Shown in pieces: positions 46,735 through 56,684 of a stretch of 64,000 nt of DNA. Within the stretch, counting starts at the first letter, position 1, and each line of letters starts with the position of its first letter. The notes under the pieces were generated by a model that was given only the letters and a program-made list of their open reading frames with translations, was not told the origin of the DNA and ran no database searches. The DNA comes from Candidatus Brachybacter algidus (GTDB lineage Bacteria > Bacteroidota > Bacteroidia > Chitinophagales > Saprospiraceae), in contig JADJSK010000002.1 of the NCBI GenBank assembly GCA_016711705.1, positions 496,001 through 560,000 on the forward strand, given 5' to 3'. A program made the translations under genes and the position numbers.

Positions 46735-48000
46735 ATGATTAATGATATAAAGATCTGGACATTACTGTTAGTGATCATCTTTGTTCCAATGCTAAAAGCA
46801 CAAGACAGTATAACTCTGGAAAATTGTTATGTCCTTTCCAGACAAAATTATCCACTTTTAAAGCAACAGAGAATACTTGAAACAATCAAGGACTACACCA
46901 TAGAAAATTTATCCAAGGGATATCTACCAAACTTATCTATTAATGGTCAGGCTAGTTATCAGTCAGATGTGACAGAATTACCTTTTAAGCTGCCAAATCT
47001 ATCTGTTCCAGCCCTTAATAAAGATCAATACAAGTTATATCTGGAGGCTTATCAGCCAATTTTGGATGGTAAAATGGTCAAAAGACAGCAGAATTTAGTA
47101 AATGCTGCTACTCAAGTCGAAATTGAAAAAGTTGAGGTTGAATTGTACAAATTAAAAGAGCGCATTGATCAAATATTTTTTGGCATCTTGCTTATGGATG
47201 CCCAAAAAGTTCAAACCCAAAATCTGATCAAGGAGGTACAGAATACACTTAAAAAGACAAATGCAGCAATCACAAATGGAACGGCTTTGCCAAGCAGTGC
47301 CTCCCTCATTAATGCAGAAATTCTTAAAATAAACCAGAGAGAAATAGAGCTAAATGCAAACAGAAGGGCATTTATAAATGTGCTCAGTATGCTCACCAAG
47401 ACTGCCCTTAGTGAAGCAAGCATTTTTGTAAAACCTGAATATATTACATCAAATGAAGTATCCGGTCGACCAGAATTAAGGCTATATCAGGCACAAAAGT
47501 CATCCTTCGTAGCTCAGGACCAATTAATCTCTGCTAAAAACAGTTTAAAATTAGGTTTATTTGGCCAAGCCGGATATGGAAGTCCTGCTTTCAATTTCTT
47601 TAACAACCAATTTGATTTTTACTATATCGGCGGGTTAAAATTAACTATGAACCTTTCGAACCTTTACACTGCCAAGGCTGAACGTGCTATACTTATAACT
47701 AATCAGAATTCTATTGATATCCAACAAGAAAGTTTTGAACTTAATAATAGTTTAATCCTGACACAACAGGAAGTCGAGATCAATAAATTCAAAGAACTAA
47801 TATTGACAGATAAAGAAATAATTGACTTAAGGTTGAAAGTGATATCTGTAGCTGAAAGTCAACTAAACAACGGAACACTTTCAACAACTGATTATATCAC
47901 CAATCTAAATGCACTTGATCAAGCCGAGCAGAATCAGGCTTTACACATTCTTCAATTACTTCAGGCACAAATCAATCAACAAACCACAAAAGGAAAATAA
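46735..48000 (+). CDS. TolC-family outer-membrane efflux protein
   Basis: 421 aa. Signal peptide (IWTLLLVIIFVPMLKAQ), then two OEP repeats with long coiled helices and barrel strands (ISLENC-like start SITLENCYVLSRQNYPLLKQ, YLEAYQPILDGKMVKRQQNL, GGLKLTMNLSNLYTAKAERA). Trimeric outer-membrane duct of a tripartite exporter. Five nt separate it from the HlyD gene. Confidence 0.9.
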   Translation: MINDIKIWTLLLVIIFVPMLKAQDSITLENCYVLSRQNYPLLKQQRILETIKDYTIENLSKGYLPNLSINGQASYQSDVTELPFKLPNLSVPALNKDQYKLYLEAYQPILDGKMVKRQQNLVNAATQVEIEKVEVELYKLKERIDQIFFGILLMDAQKVQTQNLIKEVQNTLKKTNAAITNGTALPSSASLINAEILKINQREIELNANRRAFINVLSMLTKTALSEASIFVKPEYITSNEVSGRPELRLYQAQKSSFVAQDQLISAKNSLKLGLFGQAGYGSPAFNFFNNQFDFYYIGGLKLTMNLSNLYTAKAERAILITNQNSIDIQQESFELNNSLILTQQEVEINKFKELILTDKEIIDLRLKVISVAESQLNNGTLSTTDYITNLNALDQAEQNQALHILQLLQAQINQQTTKGK

Positions 48001-48005
48001 ACACC

Positions 48006-48944
48006 ATGTCTAAGTTCAAAAATATATTCGCGGCCTTCGCATTATTATTAATGTTATCCTCTTGCAAAAAAGAGAAAGCCTTTGACGCTTCAGGATCTTT
48101 CGAAGCTGTTGAAATAATAATTTCGGCCGAGGCAAGCGGTGTCATCAAACAACTGAATATTCAGGAAGGCCAGATAATCAATGCCGGAGATACAATTGGT
48201 TATATTGATAGTGTGCAAATATTCCTGAAGAAAAAACAACTACTTGCTCAATTAAAGGCAACGGGCAAAAGAATGCCGAACATAACTAATCAGACTGCAT
48301 TCTATAATGCCCAGGAATCTGTATCAAAAAGTCGACTTCAAAATCTGGGAAAAGAAAAGAAGCGAATTGAAAACTTACTTAAAGCAGAAGCGGCTACTCC
48401 AAAACAATTAGATGACATCAATGCACAAATCGATGAAATACAAAAGCAACTTCTGGTAATCAATGATCAAAAAAAGGCACAAATATCTGCATTACAAACT
48501 CAAACATCAGCGCTGGGAGGAGAAATGCTGCCTGTATATGTTCAAATCGAACAACTTGCGGATCAGTTAAATAAATGTGTAATTATAAATCCTGTCAATG
48601 GAACCGTCATGACTAAATATACCGAAAAGGAGGAGATGACAGCTATTGGCAAACCATTGTATAAAATAGCTGACTTAAGCAATATGTCTTTGAGAGCCTA
48701 TATCTCGGGAGATCAATTACCCATTTTAAAATTGAATCAGAATGTAAAAGTTCTGACAGATGATGGCAAGGGAGGTTATCAGACTTCAGCAGGAACGGTT
48801 ACTTGGATCAACGATAAAGCTGAATTTACACCCAAAACCATACAAACTAAAAATGAACGAGCAAACCTAGTATATGCTATTAAGATAAGTGTCAAAAATG
48901 ATGGAAGATATAAGATAGGAATGTATGGGGAAGTGGTTTTTTAA
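48006..48944 (+). CDS. HlyD/YbhG-family periplasmic adaptor lipoprotein
   Basis: 312 aa. Lipoprotein signal (FAAFALLLMLSSC), split lipoyl domain (SAEASGVIKQLNIQEGQIIN and NPVNGTVMTKYTEKEEMTAI), a long coiled-coil hairpin (about 75-180) and a beta-barrel domain. Connects the ABC permeases to TolC. Its stop codon is followed within bases by GGCTATTAGC units of the ~118-bp repeat family. Confidence 0.9.
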   Translation: MSKFKNIFAAFALLLMLSSCKKEKAFDASGSFEAVEIIISAEASGVIKQLNIQEGQIINAGDTIGYIDSVQIFLKKKQLLAQLKATGKRMPNITNQTAFYNAQESVSKSRLQNLGKEKKRIENLLKAEAATPKQLDDINAQIDEIQKQLLVINDQKKAQISALQTQTSALGGEMLPVYVQIEQLADQLNKCVIINPVNGTVMTKYTEKEEMTAIGKPLYKIADLSNMSLRAYISGDQLPILKLNQNVKVLTDDGKGGYQTSAGTVTWINDKAEFTPKTIQTKNERANLVYAIKISVKNDGRYKIGMYGEVVF

Positions 48945-48945
48945 C

Positions 48946-49439
48946 TGGCTATTAGCTTTTGGCTATTAGCTCGAATCGTTACAATGAAAATAATTTATTC
49001 TAAGTGTTTAAATATAATGACGATGAATAGAAAAAGTAATCTCGTTTCCACAACAGAGCTATCGGCTATCAGCTATTGGCTATTGGCTATTGGCTCGAAT
49101 CGTTACAATGAAAATAATTTATTCTAATTGTTTAAATATAATGAAGATGAATAGAAAAAGTAATCTCGTTTCCACAACAGAGCTATCAGCTATTGGCTAT
49201 TAGCTATTGGCCTCATGCTTTACAAAGCATATAATGTACACTTATAGTTAAACATAAATAAAATAACTTATCTGGTTTCCACTGCAAAGCTATCAGCCAT
49301 CAGCCATCAGCCATCAGCTATTAGCTCCAATACTTACGAAAAGTAAATTCTACTTTAATGATTTAAACAAAAAGATAATGAATAAAAAAATAACACTTTT
49401 TCCATTACAAAGCCATCAGCTATCAGCAAGTGGCCATTA
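48946..49439. repeat. Four tandem copies of a ~118-bp repeat
   Basis: Units start at 48969, 49093, 49210 and 49324 (124, 117, 114 and about 115 bp). Each begins GCTC(C/G)AAT, contains ATGAATAGAAAAA or ATGAATAAAAAAA and TTTCCACAACA, and ends in a run of GCTATTG/GCTATCA/CATCAGC heptamers. Units 1 and 2 are nearly identical, so their duplication is recent. Confidence 0.9.
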
Positions 49440-49450
49440 GCTAAATACCC

Positions 49451-50373
49451 ATGCTCGATATAACAATCAATAATCTTACAAAATCCTATCCTGGATTAGA
49501 TCGTCCGGCGATAAAAGATATAACTTTCTCCGTGAATAAAGGGGAATTGTTTGGTTTAATTGGCCCAGATGGAGCAGGAAAGACAACTTTGCTCAGAGTG
49601 CTGACAACGCTGTTATTACCGGATGAAGGAGTGGCAACAGTGAATGATTTGGATATAATAAAGGATTTTAAGGAAATTCGAAAAAGGTAGGTTATATGCC
49701 TGGAAAGTTTTCACTTTACCAGGACCTTACTGTTCTTGAGAATTTGACATTTTTTGCGACTATTTTTAATACCACTATCGAAGAGAATTATGATCTTATA
49801 AAGGAAATCTATATCCAAATCGAGCCATTCAAAGATCGCAGAGCAGGAAAATTGTCGGGAGGAATGAAGCAAAAATTAGCTTTATGTTGCGCGCTTATCC
49901 ACCGCCCTTCAGTGCTTTTCCTTGACGAACCCACTACCGGAGTAGATGTAGTGTCTCGCAAAGAATTTTGGGAAATGCTCAAAAGATTGAAAGAACAAGG
50001 CATCACTATTCTTGTATCGACACCTTATATGGACGAGGCATCCTTGTGTGAAAGAATCGCCTTGATACAAGATGGAGAGATCATGTCTATAGATACTCCG
50101 GATAATATCACCAAACAATTTCCAGATAAATTATTTGCGATAAGGTCAGATGACATGAGTAAATTATTGAAAGACCTTAGGCATGATACGTTGATCAAAA
50201 GTAGTTATTCATTTGGAGATAGTATTCATATTACCTTCATAGATGTTGATGAACTTACAATATCAGAATTACAAAATAAATTAAATATTCTTGATCATAA
50301 ATCAATTGAAATAGAAATTATATCTCCCACTATTGAAGATTGTTTCATCCGTTTAATGAATAAGACCGCATGA
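49451..50373 (+). CDS. ABC transporter ATP-binding protein 1, frameshifted
   Basis: About 307 aa when repaired. Walker A GPDGAGKTT, then the frame stops at 49690 because the A run 49681-49685 is one base short. With six As it reads RKKVGYMPGKFSLYQDLTVL into the second part: signature LSGGMKQKLAL, Walker B VLFLDEPTTGVD and switch His replaced by VSTPYMDEA. Corresponds to the first half of YbhF. Overlaps ATPase 2 by 4 nt. The Q-loop Gln is Met-Pro-Gly here, as in YbhF-like proteins. Confidence 0.88.
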
Positions 50374-51113
50374 AAGATATTGTAATTAAAACAGATAAAC
50401 TAACAAAGAAATTTGGTGATTTTATTGCGGCAAATGAGATCACTTTTGAAGTTTATGCCGGGGAGATATTTGGATTCCTGGGGGCAAATGGGGCAGGTAA
50501 GACAACTGCTATAAAAATGCTTTGCGGTCTTTCCATTCCTTCCTCAGGAAGCGCGACCATCGCAGGATTTGACATTTATAAACAAACGGAAGAAATTAAG
50601 AAGAACATTGGATACATGAGTCAAAAGTTCTCCTTATACGAAGATCTTACAGTAATAGAGAACATTAATTTTTTTGGCGGAATTTATGGTCTTTCAGACA
50701 AAGAAATAAAATATAAAAGCAGTCAATTGATAGACCAACTCGGACTTTCAAATGAGTCAAAAAAACTAGTTGGTAGTTTGCCCCTTGGATGGAAGCAAAA
50801 ATTAGCATTTTCAGTAGCCATATTACATGATCCAAAAATAGTTTTTCTAGATGAACCCACTGGAGGCGTTGATCCTGTCACCAGAAGACAATTCTGGGAC
50901 TTGATATATGAAGCCGCAGATCGTGGCATGTCGATATTCGTTACAACCCATTACATGGATGAAGCTGAATATTGCAATCGAATATCTATGATGGTAGATG
51001 GTGAAATGAAAGCGTGCGATACGCCTGCTAATCTGAAAAAGCAATTTGGTGTTGGCACTATGGATGAGGTTTTTTATGAGATGGCGAGAGGGGCTGCGAG
51101 AGGGGAGAATTGA
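50370..51113 (+). CDS. ABC transporter ATP-binding protein 2
   Basis: 247 aa. Walker A GANGAGKTT, Q loop YMSQKFSLYEDLTV, Walker B IVFLDEPTGGVDP and switch His in VTTHYMDEA. The usual LSGG signature is degenerate (VGSLPLGWKQKLA), as in the second half of YbhF-type dual ATPases. Works with ATPase 1 as a heterodimer, so only the composite site carrying the intact signature is likely to be fully active. Confidence 0.9.
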   Translation: MKDIVIKTDKLTKKFGDFIAANEITFEVYAGEIFGFLGANGAGKTTAIKMLCGLSIPSSGSATIAGFDIYKQTEEIKKNIGYMSQKFSLYEDLTVIENINFFGGIYGLSDKEIKYKSSQLIDQLGLSNESKKLVGSLPLGWKQKLAFSVAILHDPKIVFLDEPTGGVDPVTRRQFWDLIYEAADRGMSIFVTTHYMDEAEYCNRISMMVDGEMKACDTPANLKKQFGVGTMDEVFYEMARGAARGEN

Positions 51114-51120
51114 AAATGGC

Positions 51121-51375
51121 TATTGGCTGTTGGCTATTAGCTATTGGCTCCAAGCGATACAAAGAATAATATTTACTCTAAATGTTTAACCAAAAATACG
51201 ATGAATAGAAAAAATAATCTCATTTCCACAACGAAGCCATCAGCTATTGGCTATTGGCTCCATACTTTTCGTAGAATAAAATGTACTTTATTTTTAAATC
51301 AAAATTACGATGAATAGAAAAACTGATCTCATTTCCACAACAAAGCCATCAGCTATAACAATTAGCCATTTGCTT
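51121..51375. repeat. Two further copies of the ~118-bp repeat
   Basis: Units at about 51147 and 51257 (110-bp period), same orientation as the first four, starting 8 nt after the ATPase 2 stop codon with GGCTATTG units. Confidence 0.85.
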
Positions 51376-51466
51376 AATCTATCATAATTATGCTTGAAAA
51401 GCTCCTCTTATTACAAATAAACTTAATAACAATCACCAATTCTACAAAATATTAAAAAAAAATCTA

Positions 51467-51829
51467 ATGAAGAATTTCAAAGAATTAAATGTATGGAAAC
51501 AAGGAATCGAAATAGTGAAAATGACATACCAATTATCAAAACTTTTCCCACAAGAAGAAAAATTTTCTATTACATCTCAGATTAACAGAGCAGCGGTTTC
51601 TATACCAGCTAACATTGCTGAGGGCAGCAGTCGTAATAGTGATAAGGATTACGCCAGATTTTTGCAAATAGCATTAGGATCTGCTTTTGAGTTGCAAACA
51701 TATTTAATAATAATAAGAGAGTTTAAGTGGACTCCTGAAGAAAAATTAAGTAAACTTGAAGAATTAATTGAGCTGGAAATTAAAATGATTCAGGCATTTA
51801 TAAAACAATTACTCATAATTCGTAAATAG
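51467..51829 (+). CDS. Four-helix bundle protein (23S rRNA intervening-sequence type)
   Basis: 120 aa, full family length. FKELNVWKQGIEIVKMTYQL, SQINRAAVSIPANIAEGSSR, FLQIALGSAFELQTYLIIIR and a final amphipathic helix define the S23/IVP family, also related to Avd of diversity-generating retroelements. Family members form pentameric barrels thought to bind nucleic acid. Here it is free-standing, between ATPase and permease genes, flanked on both sides by ~118-bp repeats, which marks it as an insertion into the operon. There is no rRNA or reverse transcriptase nearby. Confidence 0.9.
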   Translation: MKNFKELNVWKQGIEIVKMTYQLSKLFPQEEKFSITSQINRAAVSIPANIAEGSSRNSDKDYARFLQIALGSAFELQTYLIIIREFKWTPEEKLSKLEELIELEIKMIQAFIKQLLIIRK

Positions 51830-51836
51830 TTGGTTG

Positions 51837-52095
51837 GCTATTGGCCTCAATCGTTACAAAGAATAAAATGTACTTTAATACTTAAAACATAAATAACATG
51901 AACAAAAAAACTGATCTCATTTCCACAACAAAGCCATCAGCTATTGGCTATTGGTCTAATCTTTAAAAGGATATTATGAGCTTTAAGAGTTAAATAAAAA
52001 TACGATGAATAAAATAAACTATCTCGTTTCCACAACATAGCCATCAGCCATCAGCTTATGGCCATAGGCTATTACCTATTGGCCATAAGCCTTAA
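51837..52095. repeat. Last two copies of the ~118-bp repeat
   Basis: Units at about 51844 and 51954, same orientation, the final one ending in degenerate GGCCATA/GGCTATT heptamers. Starts 8 nt after the four-helix gene's stop. Confidence 0.85.
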
Positions 52096-52149
52096 GTAAT
52101 CAGAGTAAATATTTCCCAAAATATATTAATCAATTTTCAATTATAAAAG

Positions 52150-53259
52150 ATGAGCTCCGCACTATCCGCCTTCGTTAAAAAAGAATTCCTCCATGTCTTC
52201 CGTGATAAAAAGACTTTATTAATGTTATTTGGAATGCCTGTGACATTGATATTGCTATTTGGATTTGCACTAACAAATGAGATCAAAAATTCCAAAATTG
52301 TGGTGTGTGACTATGCAAAAGATGAAACCTCAAGAAGGATCACCAACCAACTGGAAGCAGGAAATACTTTTCAAATTGTCCGTTCACTTATGAGTCACAA
52401 GGATATTGAAACCGCCTTTAAATCTGGCACTATTAAGGCTGCTGTGATATTCCCTGCTCAAATGGCGGATGATCTTGCGCATCTTGGAAGTGCACAGATT
52501 CAAATCATCGCAGATGCTTCTGATCCAAATACTGCAACCGCACTCACATTTTATATCAATTCAATAATTTCATCCTATCAGAAAGAAATCTCGGTAACTC
52601 AAAAAATGCCCTACCAAATCGTACCTGAGATCAGAATGCTTTACAACCCAGAGCTTAAAGGTTCAACAAATTTTGTACCGGGAGTAATGGCACTTGTGTT
52701 GTTATTGGTTTGTGTCCTGATGACATCAGTATCTATCGTTAAAGAAAAGGAAAGTGGGACGATGGAAGTACTATTAGTATCTCCGTTTAATCCATTCCTC
52801 GTCATCATTGCCAAGGCCATTCCTTACTTCTTTTTGTCGTTGATTAATTTAGTTGTGATACTCGCCTTGAGCGTTACACTGCTTGATATGCCCATCAATG
52901 GGAGCATCATGTTGCTATTTGGGGAAAGTAGTTTGTTGATCTTGACATCACTATCATTAGGTTTGCTGATCTCCAATATTTCAAACTCTCAGCAATCAGC
53001 CATGCTCATTTCGTTAATTGGAATGATGATCCCGACACTACTTCTGACCGGATTTTTATTCCCTATAGAGAATATGCCTATACCTCTCCAGGTCGTTTCT
53101 AAAATATTTCCATCCAGTTGGTACTATACTATAGTTAAATCTATTATGATAAAAGGACTAGGCATTGCAGCTATATGGAAAGAAACGATGGTACTCCTTG
53201 GAATGACTGTATTTCTATTATTCATCAGTTTCAAAAAATTCAAAATAAGATTGTCTTAA
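52150..53259 (+). CDS. ABC-2 type permease 1 (YbhS-like)
   Basis: 369 aa. One N-terminal membrane helix (LLMLFGMPVTLILLFGFALT), a ~140-residue periplasmic domain, then five C-terminal helices; the KEKESGTMEVLLVSPFNPFL coupling helix is the ABC-2 signature. Forms the membrane pore with permease 2. Confidence 0.9.
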   Translation: MSSALSAFVKKEFLHVFRDKKTLLMLFGMPVTLILLFGFALTNEIKNSKIVVCDYAKDETSRRITNQLEAGNTFQIVRSLMSHKDIETAFKSGTIKAAVIFPAQMADDLAHLGSAQIQIIADASDPNTATALTFYINSIISSYQKEISVTQKMPYQIVPEIRMLYNPELKGSTNFVPGVMALVLLLVCVLMTSVSIVKEKESGTMEVLLVSPFNPFLVIIAKAIPYFFLSLINLVVILALSVTLLDMPINGSIMLLFGESSLLILTSLSLGLLISNISNSQQSAMLISLIGMMIPTLLLTGFLFPIENMPIPLQVVSKIFPSSWYYTIVKSIMIKGLGIAAIWKETMVLLGMTVFLLFISFKKFKIRLS

Positions 53260-53304
53260 TGAAATCTCAATTCAACTTTCCACTTTTAATTATCAATTAA
53301 GGAT

Positions 53305-54426
53305 ATGAGGACGCTAAAGTTTTTACTGATCAAAGAATTCAAACAAATATTTAGGAATAAAGCATTATTACCTATGATATTTGCTGCACCGATCATACAA
53401 TTGATGATAATGCCACTGGCAGCAGATTATGAAATAAAAAATATAAATATTGCCATAGTGGATCACGATCACTCGTCCTTCTCACAGCAAATGATATCTA
53501 AAATAACAGGTTCAGGTTACTTTATCTTGTCTCAATACAGTAATTCATATAAGGAAGCAACACTCCAGATAGAGCAAGATAAAGCTGACCTAATACTAGA
53601 AATTCCAGCCAATTTTGAAAGAAACCTAATAAAAGAAGATCATGGTCAGGTTTTCATAGCAGTAAATGCCATCAATGGCGTAAAGGCTAACCTGGGAGGG
53701 GCATACTTGAGCAATATTTTATCAAATTTCAACAATGATATCAGATTGAATTTCCAACCTTTACCAAAGGTGAATTTAAGTCCGGTTATCTATGCCACTT
53801 CCTCATATTGGTTTAATCCACAGATGAATTACAAATGGTTTATGGTTCCGGGTATCCTTGTTACATTAGTTACCATGATCGGTGCGTATATGTGTGCTTT
53901 GAATATTGTCAAAGAAAAAGAAGTAGGTACCATAGAGCAAATCAATGTTACACCAATTAAAAAAACGTACTTTATACTTGGTAAATTAATTCCATTCTGG
54001 GCCATAGGAGTGTTTGTTTTTTCAGTTGGATTATTTGGAGTCGGCATGGTGATCTATGGTATTAAGCCATTAGGAAGTATATTCCTATTGTATTCCTATC
54101 TATTTTTATTTCTGATAGCTGTATTGGGAATAGGATTGTTAATTTCCACCTATTCTGAGACCCAGCAACAAGCAATGTCAGTAGCCTTCTTCTTCATGAT
54201 GATATTTATGCTCATGAGTGGACTCTTTACTTCTATTGATTCCATGCCAGGTTGGGCTAAGGTAATCGCGAATCTAAATCCGGTAACCCATTTCATTGAG
54301 GTAATGCGGATGGTGGTTTTGAAAGGGAGTACATTTGGTGATATAAAATATAAATTTTTGATCATGACAGGATTTGCTTTATTCTTTAATGCTTGGGCAG
54401 TGATAAATTATAAGAAAACGGTATGA
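53305..54426 (+). CDS. ABC-2 type permease 2 (YbhR-like)
   Basis: 373 aa with the same topology: N-terminal helix (LLPMIFAAPIIQLMIMPLAA), periplasmic domain, and five C-terminal helices; coupling motif KEKEVGTIEQINVTPIKKTY. Last gene of the exporter operon, 45 nt after permease 1. Together with TolC and HlyD proteins it makes a tripartite drug or lipid exporter, by analogy with YbhGFSR. Confidence 0.9.
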   Translation: MRTLKFLLIKEFKQIFRNKALLPMIFAAPIIQLMIMPLAADYEIKNINIAIVDHDHSSFSQQMISKITGSGYFILSQYSNSYKEATLQIEQDKADLILEIPANFERNLIKEDHGQVFIAVNAINGVKANLGGAYLSNILSNFNNDIRLNFQPLPKVNLSPVIYATSSYWFNPQMNYKWFMVPGILVTLVTMIGAYMCALNIVKEKEVGTIEQINVTPIKKTYFILGKLIPFWAIGVFVFSVGLFGVGMVIYGIKPLGSIFLLYSYLFLFLIAVLGIGLLISTYSETQQQAMSVAFFFMMIFMLMSGLFTSIDSMPGWAKVIANLNPVTHFIEVMRMVVLKGSTFGDIKYKFLIMTGFALFFNAWAVINYKKTV

Positions 54427-54589
54427 TTAATCCTAGGATGGGAATCCGTCAGAGAACATGGTTTTGCGCATATTTTTTATTTTAAAAGCAAAATCAAAAC
54501 TCCGATTTAATTTCAACTAATTTGTTAGAACCAATTAGTTTTAAATTTTAATTGTATTTTTATTCCTTCAAATAAAATTAATACAAAAA

Positions 54590-55048
54590 ATGAATTCAAA
54601 TAAATATATATATCTGCTATTTATCTTATCATTTATCGTCTCATGCAAACAAAATCCCAAGCAGGAGGAGCAAAATGTAGATGTACCCAAAGAGATAGTT
54701 CGTTCTATTGATTGTTTCAAATATTTGCACAAAAAAGATACAGTATATATGAAGACAATTACTCAGGATAGTGTGGTGACCGGTACTTTGACCTACAGTT
54801 TTGATGGCAAGGATAAAAATACCGGAGAAATAGAAGGGAAAATGGTGGCTGATATCTTGTTACTTGACTACAAATTCATGTCAGAAGGCAAAGAAAGCAT
54901 ACGGGAAGTTGCCTTCAAGAAAGTTGGTGATTCTTATATAGAAGGTTATGGAGAAAGCGCAGAAGAAGATGGGAAGATGGTTTTTAAAAATATATATGAT
55001 CTGGATTTTAGTGGCAAAATGTCCCTAGACCTAGTGAATTGTGAATAG
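54590..55048 (+). CDS. Small lipoprotein, unknown function
   Basis: 152 aa. Lipoprotein signal (YIYLLFILSFIVSC) followed by a charged linker and a beta-rich domain (TGTLTYSFDGKDKNTGEIEG, EVAFKKVGDSYIEGYGESA). No family recognised. Stand-alone gene after the exporter operon. Confidence 0.7.
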   Translation: MNSNKYIYLLFILSFIVSCKQNPKQEEQNVDVPKEIVRSIDCFKYLHKKDTVYMKTITQDSVVTGTLTYSFDGKDKNTGEIEGKMVADILLLDYKFMSEGKESIREVAFKKVGDSYIEGYGESAEEDGKMVFKNIYDLDFSGKMSLDLVNCE

Positions 55049-55187
55049 AATAATGTGTTGAAAAACTCAAAGTTCAATCCATTGCATTAACAGATCTTAA
55101 AATTTACTGAATTGAAATATTTACTGAATCGATTTGTGATTGCAAGCATAATTATTTTTCGGAATCAACAATTTTGGAATTCCATTC

Positions 55188-55212
55188 TCACCTTCTCACC
55201 TCCTCACCTTCA
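55188..55212. repeat. Octamer array at a stop codon
   Basis: TCTCACCT-type units of period 8. On the minus strand the porin stop codon TGA leads straight into AGGTGAGGAGGTGAGAAGG. Confidence 0.7.
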
Positions 55213-56481
55213 AAAACTAACAACTGCTTCGATATTGAATCCGCTAAATTTTGCTCCTTCAAAACGACCATCCCAACCAGCTCCTTTATATTCCTGATTC
55301 ACATATTCTGCTTTGGCAAGGATATTTTTAGAAATGTACCATCCGCCTCCAACATTATATCTTAGGATCTCAAGTTCCACACGGTCGCCTTCAAATCTTT
55401 TACCATTAACGGTATTATACCTTCCGCCCAGGTAGAACTTTTCCTGCTTTCCAAATCGAATGAGCATTTCGGCGCCGATTTGTGTGAAACTACCTTCTTT
55501 TTTTCCGTCAATTACATTGTCTCCAATCACCATTTCATAGATACCAAATAACTCCAATCCTTTGAATTTGAAAAAAGGATTTATTTGAAGTGCAGTCATT
55601 TGTGTAAAGCCTGCATTGAATCTCCCATCAAAATCTGTCCCTTCTGAATTTCCATTTGCATCTTTTAATGTGTGAAGGACACTGTAATATCTGGAACCTG
55701 CACGATCCCCGCCATAAAGCCATTTGCCGGTAGTAGCGCCTTTATTATAATAGGCCGATCCCGTAAGTCTGATTCTGAGATTTTTAGTAAACTGTTTGTC
55801 AAAACCAAGTTTCCCATAAATAGAAGGCTTGTCGTCAGTAGTATCAGCGACTACGACACTTTGATTTATTTTACCATTAGTTACGCCCAAAACTACGAGG
55901 AGTCCATTGTTTTGAATTGTTAATTCACCGAATGCTTCAGTGGAGAAAGCATCCATAATGTAATTTCCTACGAATGGGTTGTAAATAGCTCTGGCATTAT
56001 CTGAACGTCTGTAATGAGCGTCTCCGTAATTGAATTCATCCAGACCTAATGTCAACGTTGCATGGTTCATGAACCCTTTTAGAAAACCGGGTTTGATAAA
56101 ATCAAGTTTATCTATGGTCAAATGCCCTCCTTTAATCCACGATTCATTGTGATGGCGGGAAGAAAGGTAGGTTCTGAGATGCATTCTTACACCATCCAAT
56201 AATTGGACATCAAGATTTAAGTTGGCAGTTGGAAGATTTAAATTATTTCCAAGTTCAACCAAATTATTGAGATTGTTAGATTGATTTAATCCTTGAAACT
56301 GTAAGGCGAAATCACCACCTAGTTTAACTTTTAGTCCGCTATATGGAGTAGAATCCATTTTGCTTTCCTCAAAAATATTTAAACCATTTTGGTCATTTGG
56401 TCGCATGTATTGTATGTGTGAAAATTGTGCAGACAGCATAGTTGACATTGTACACAGCAATAGAATAATTGTTCGTTTCAT
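55210..56481 (-). CDS. Porin-like outer-membrane barrel protein
   Basis: 423 aa. Signal peptide (IILLLCTMSTMLSAQ), then many amphipathic strands with tight turns (VKLGGDFALQFQGL, ANLNLDVQLLDGVRMHLRTY, LRIRLTGSAYYNKG) and a C-terminal aromatic residue (AVVSF). Resembles large monomeric or trimeric porins such as the phosphate-selective family, but substrate cannot be assigned. Monocistronic. Confidence 0.78.
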   Translation of the reverse strand: MKRTIILLLCTMSTMLSAQFSHIQYMRPNDQNGLNIFEESKMDSTPYSGLKVKLGGDFALQFQGLNQSNNLNNLVELGNNLNLPTANLNLDVQLLDGVRMHLRTYLSSRHHNESWIKGGHLTIDKLDFIKPGFLKGFMNHATLTLGLDEFNYGDAHYRRSDNARAIYNPFVGNYIMDAFSTEAFGELTIQNNGLLVVLGVTNGKINQSVVVADTTDDKPSIYGKLGFDKQFTKNLRIRLTGSAYYNKGATTGKWLYGGDRAGSRYYSVLHTLKDANGNSEGTDFDGRFNAGFTQMTALQINPFFKFKGLELFGIYEMVIGDNVIDGKKEGSFTQIGAEMLIRFGKQEKFYLGGRYNTVNGKRFEGDRVELEILRYNVGGGWYISKNILAKAEYVNQEYKGAGWDGRFEGAKFSGFNIEAVVSF

Positions 56482-56684
56482 ATTTTTATTAATCCTTGAA
56501 TTAGGCTGGAAAATTAAACAATTTGATGAAATTGTATCGAAAATCTATGAAAGTTAATTTTGGATGATTCAGCCTAATGGATAAAGAAAGATATTTATTA
56601 GCCCTTGCTTCCATAAAGAGATTACGTTTGCTAATCGTAGTTTGAGTTATTATAATTTGAAGTAGAATATTTAGAATGTTTTTT

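Noticed and set aside
49696..50373. Independent short ABC ATPase lacking Walker A
   Set aside because: It joins in frame to the Walker A part at 49451-49690 when one A is added.
51467..51829. Four-helix protein as Avd of a diversity-generating retroelement, or as a 23S rRNA intervening sequence
   Set aside because: No reverse transcriptase, no template/variable repeat pair and no rRNA gene in the window.
48946..52095. Repeat blocks as a CRISPR array
   Set aside because: Units are 110-124 bp, contiguous or gene-separated, with no unique spacers and no cas genes.
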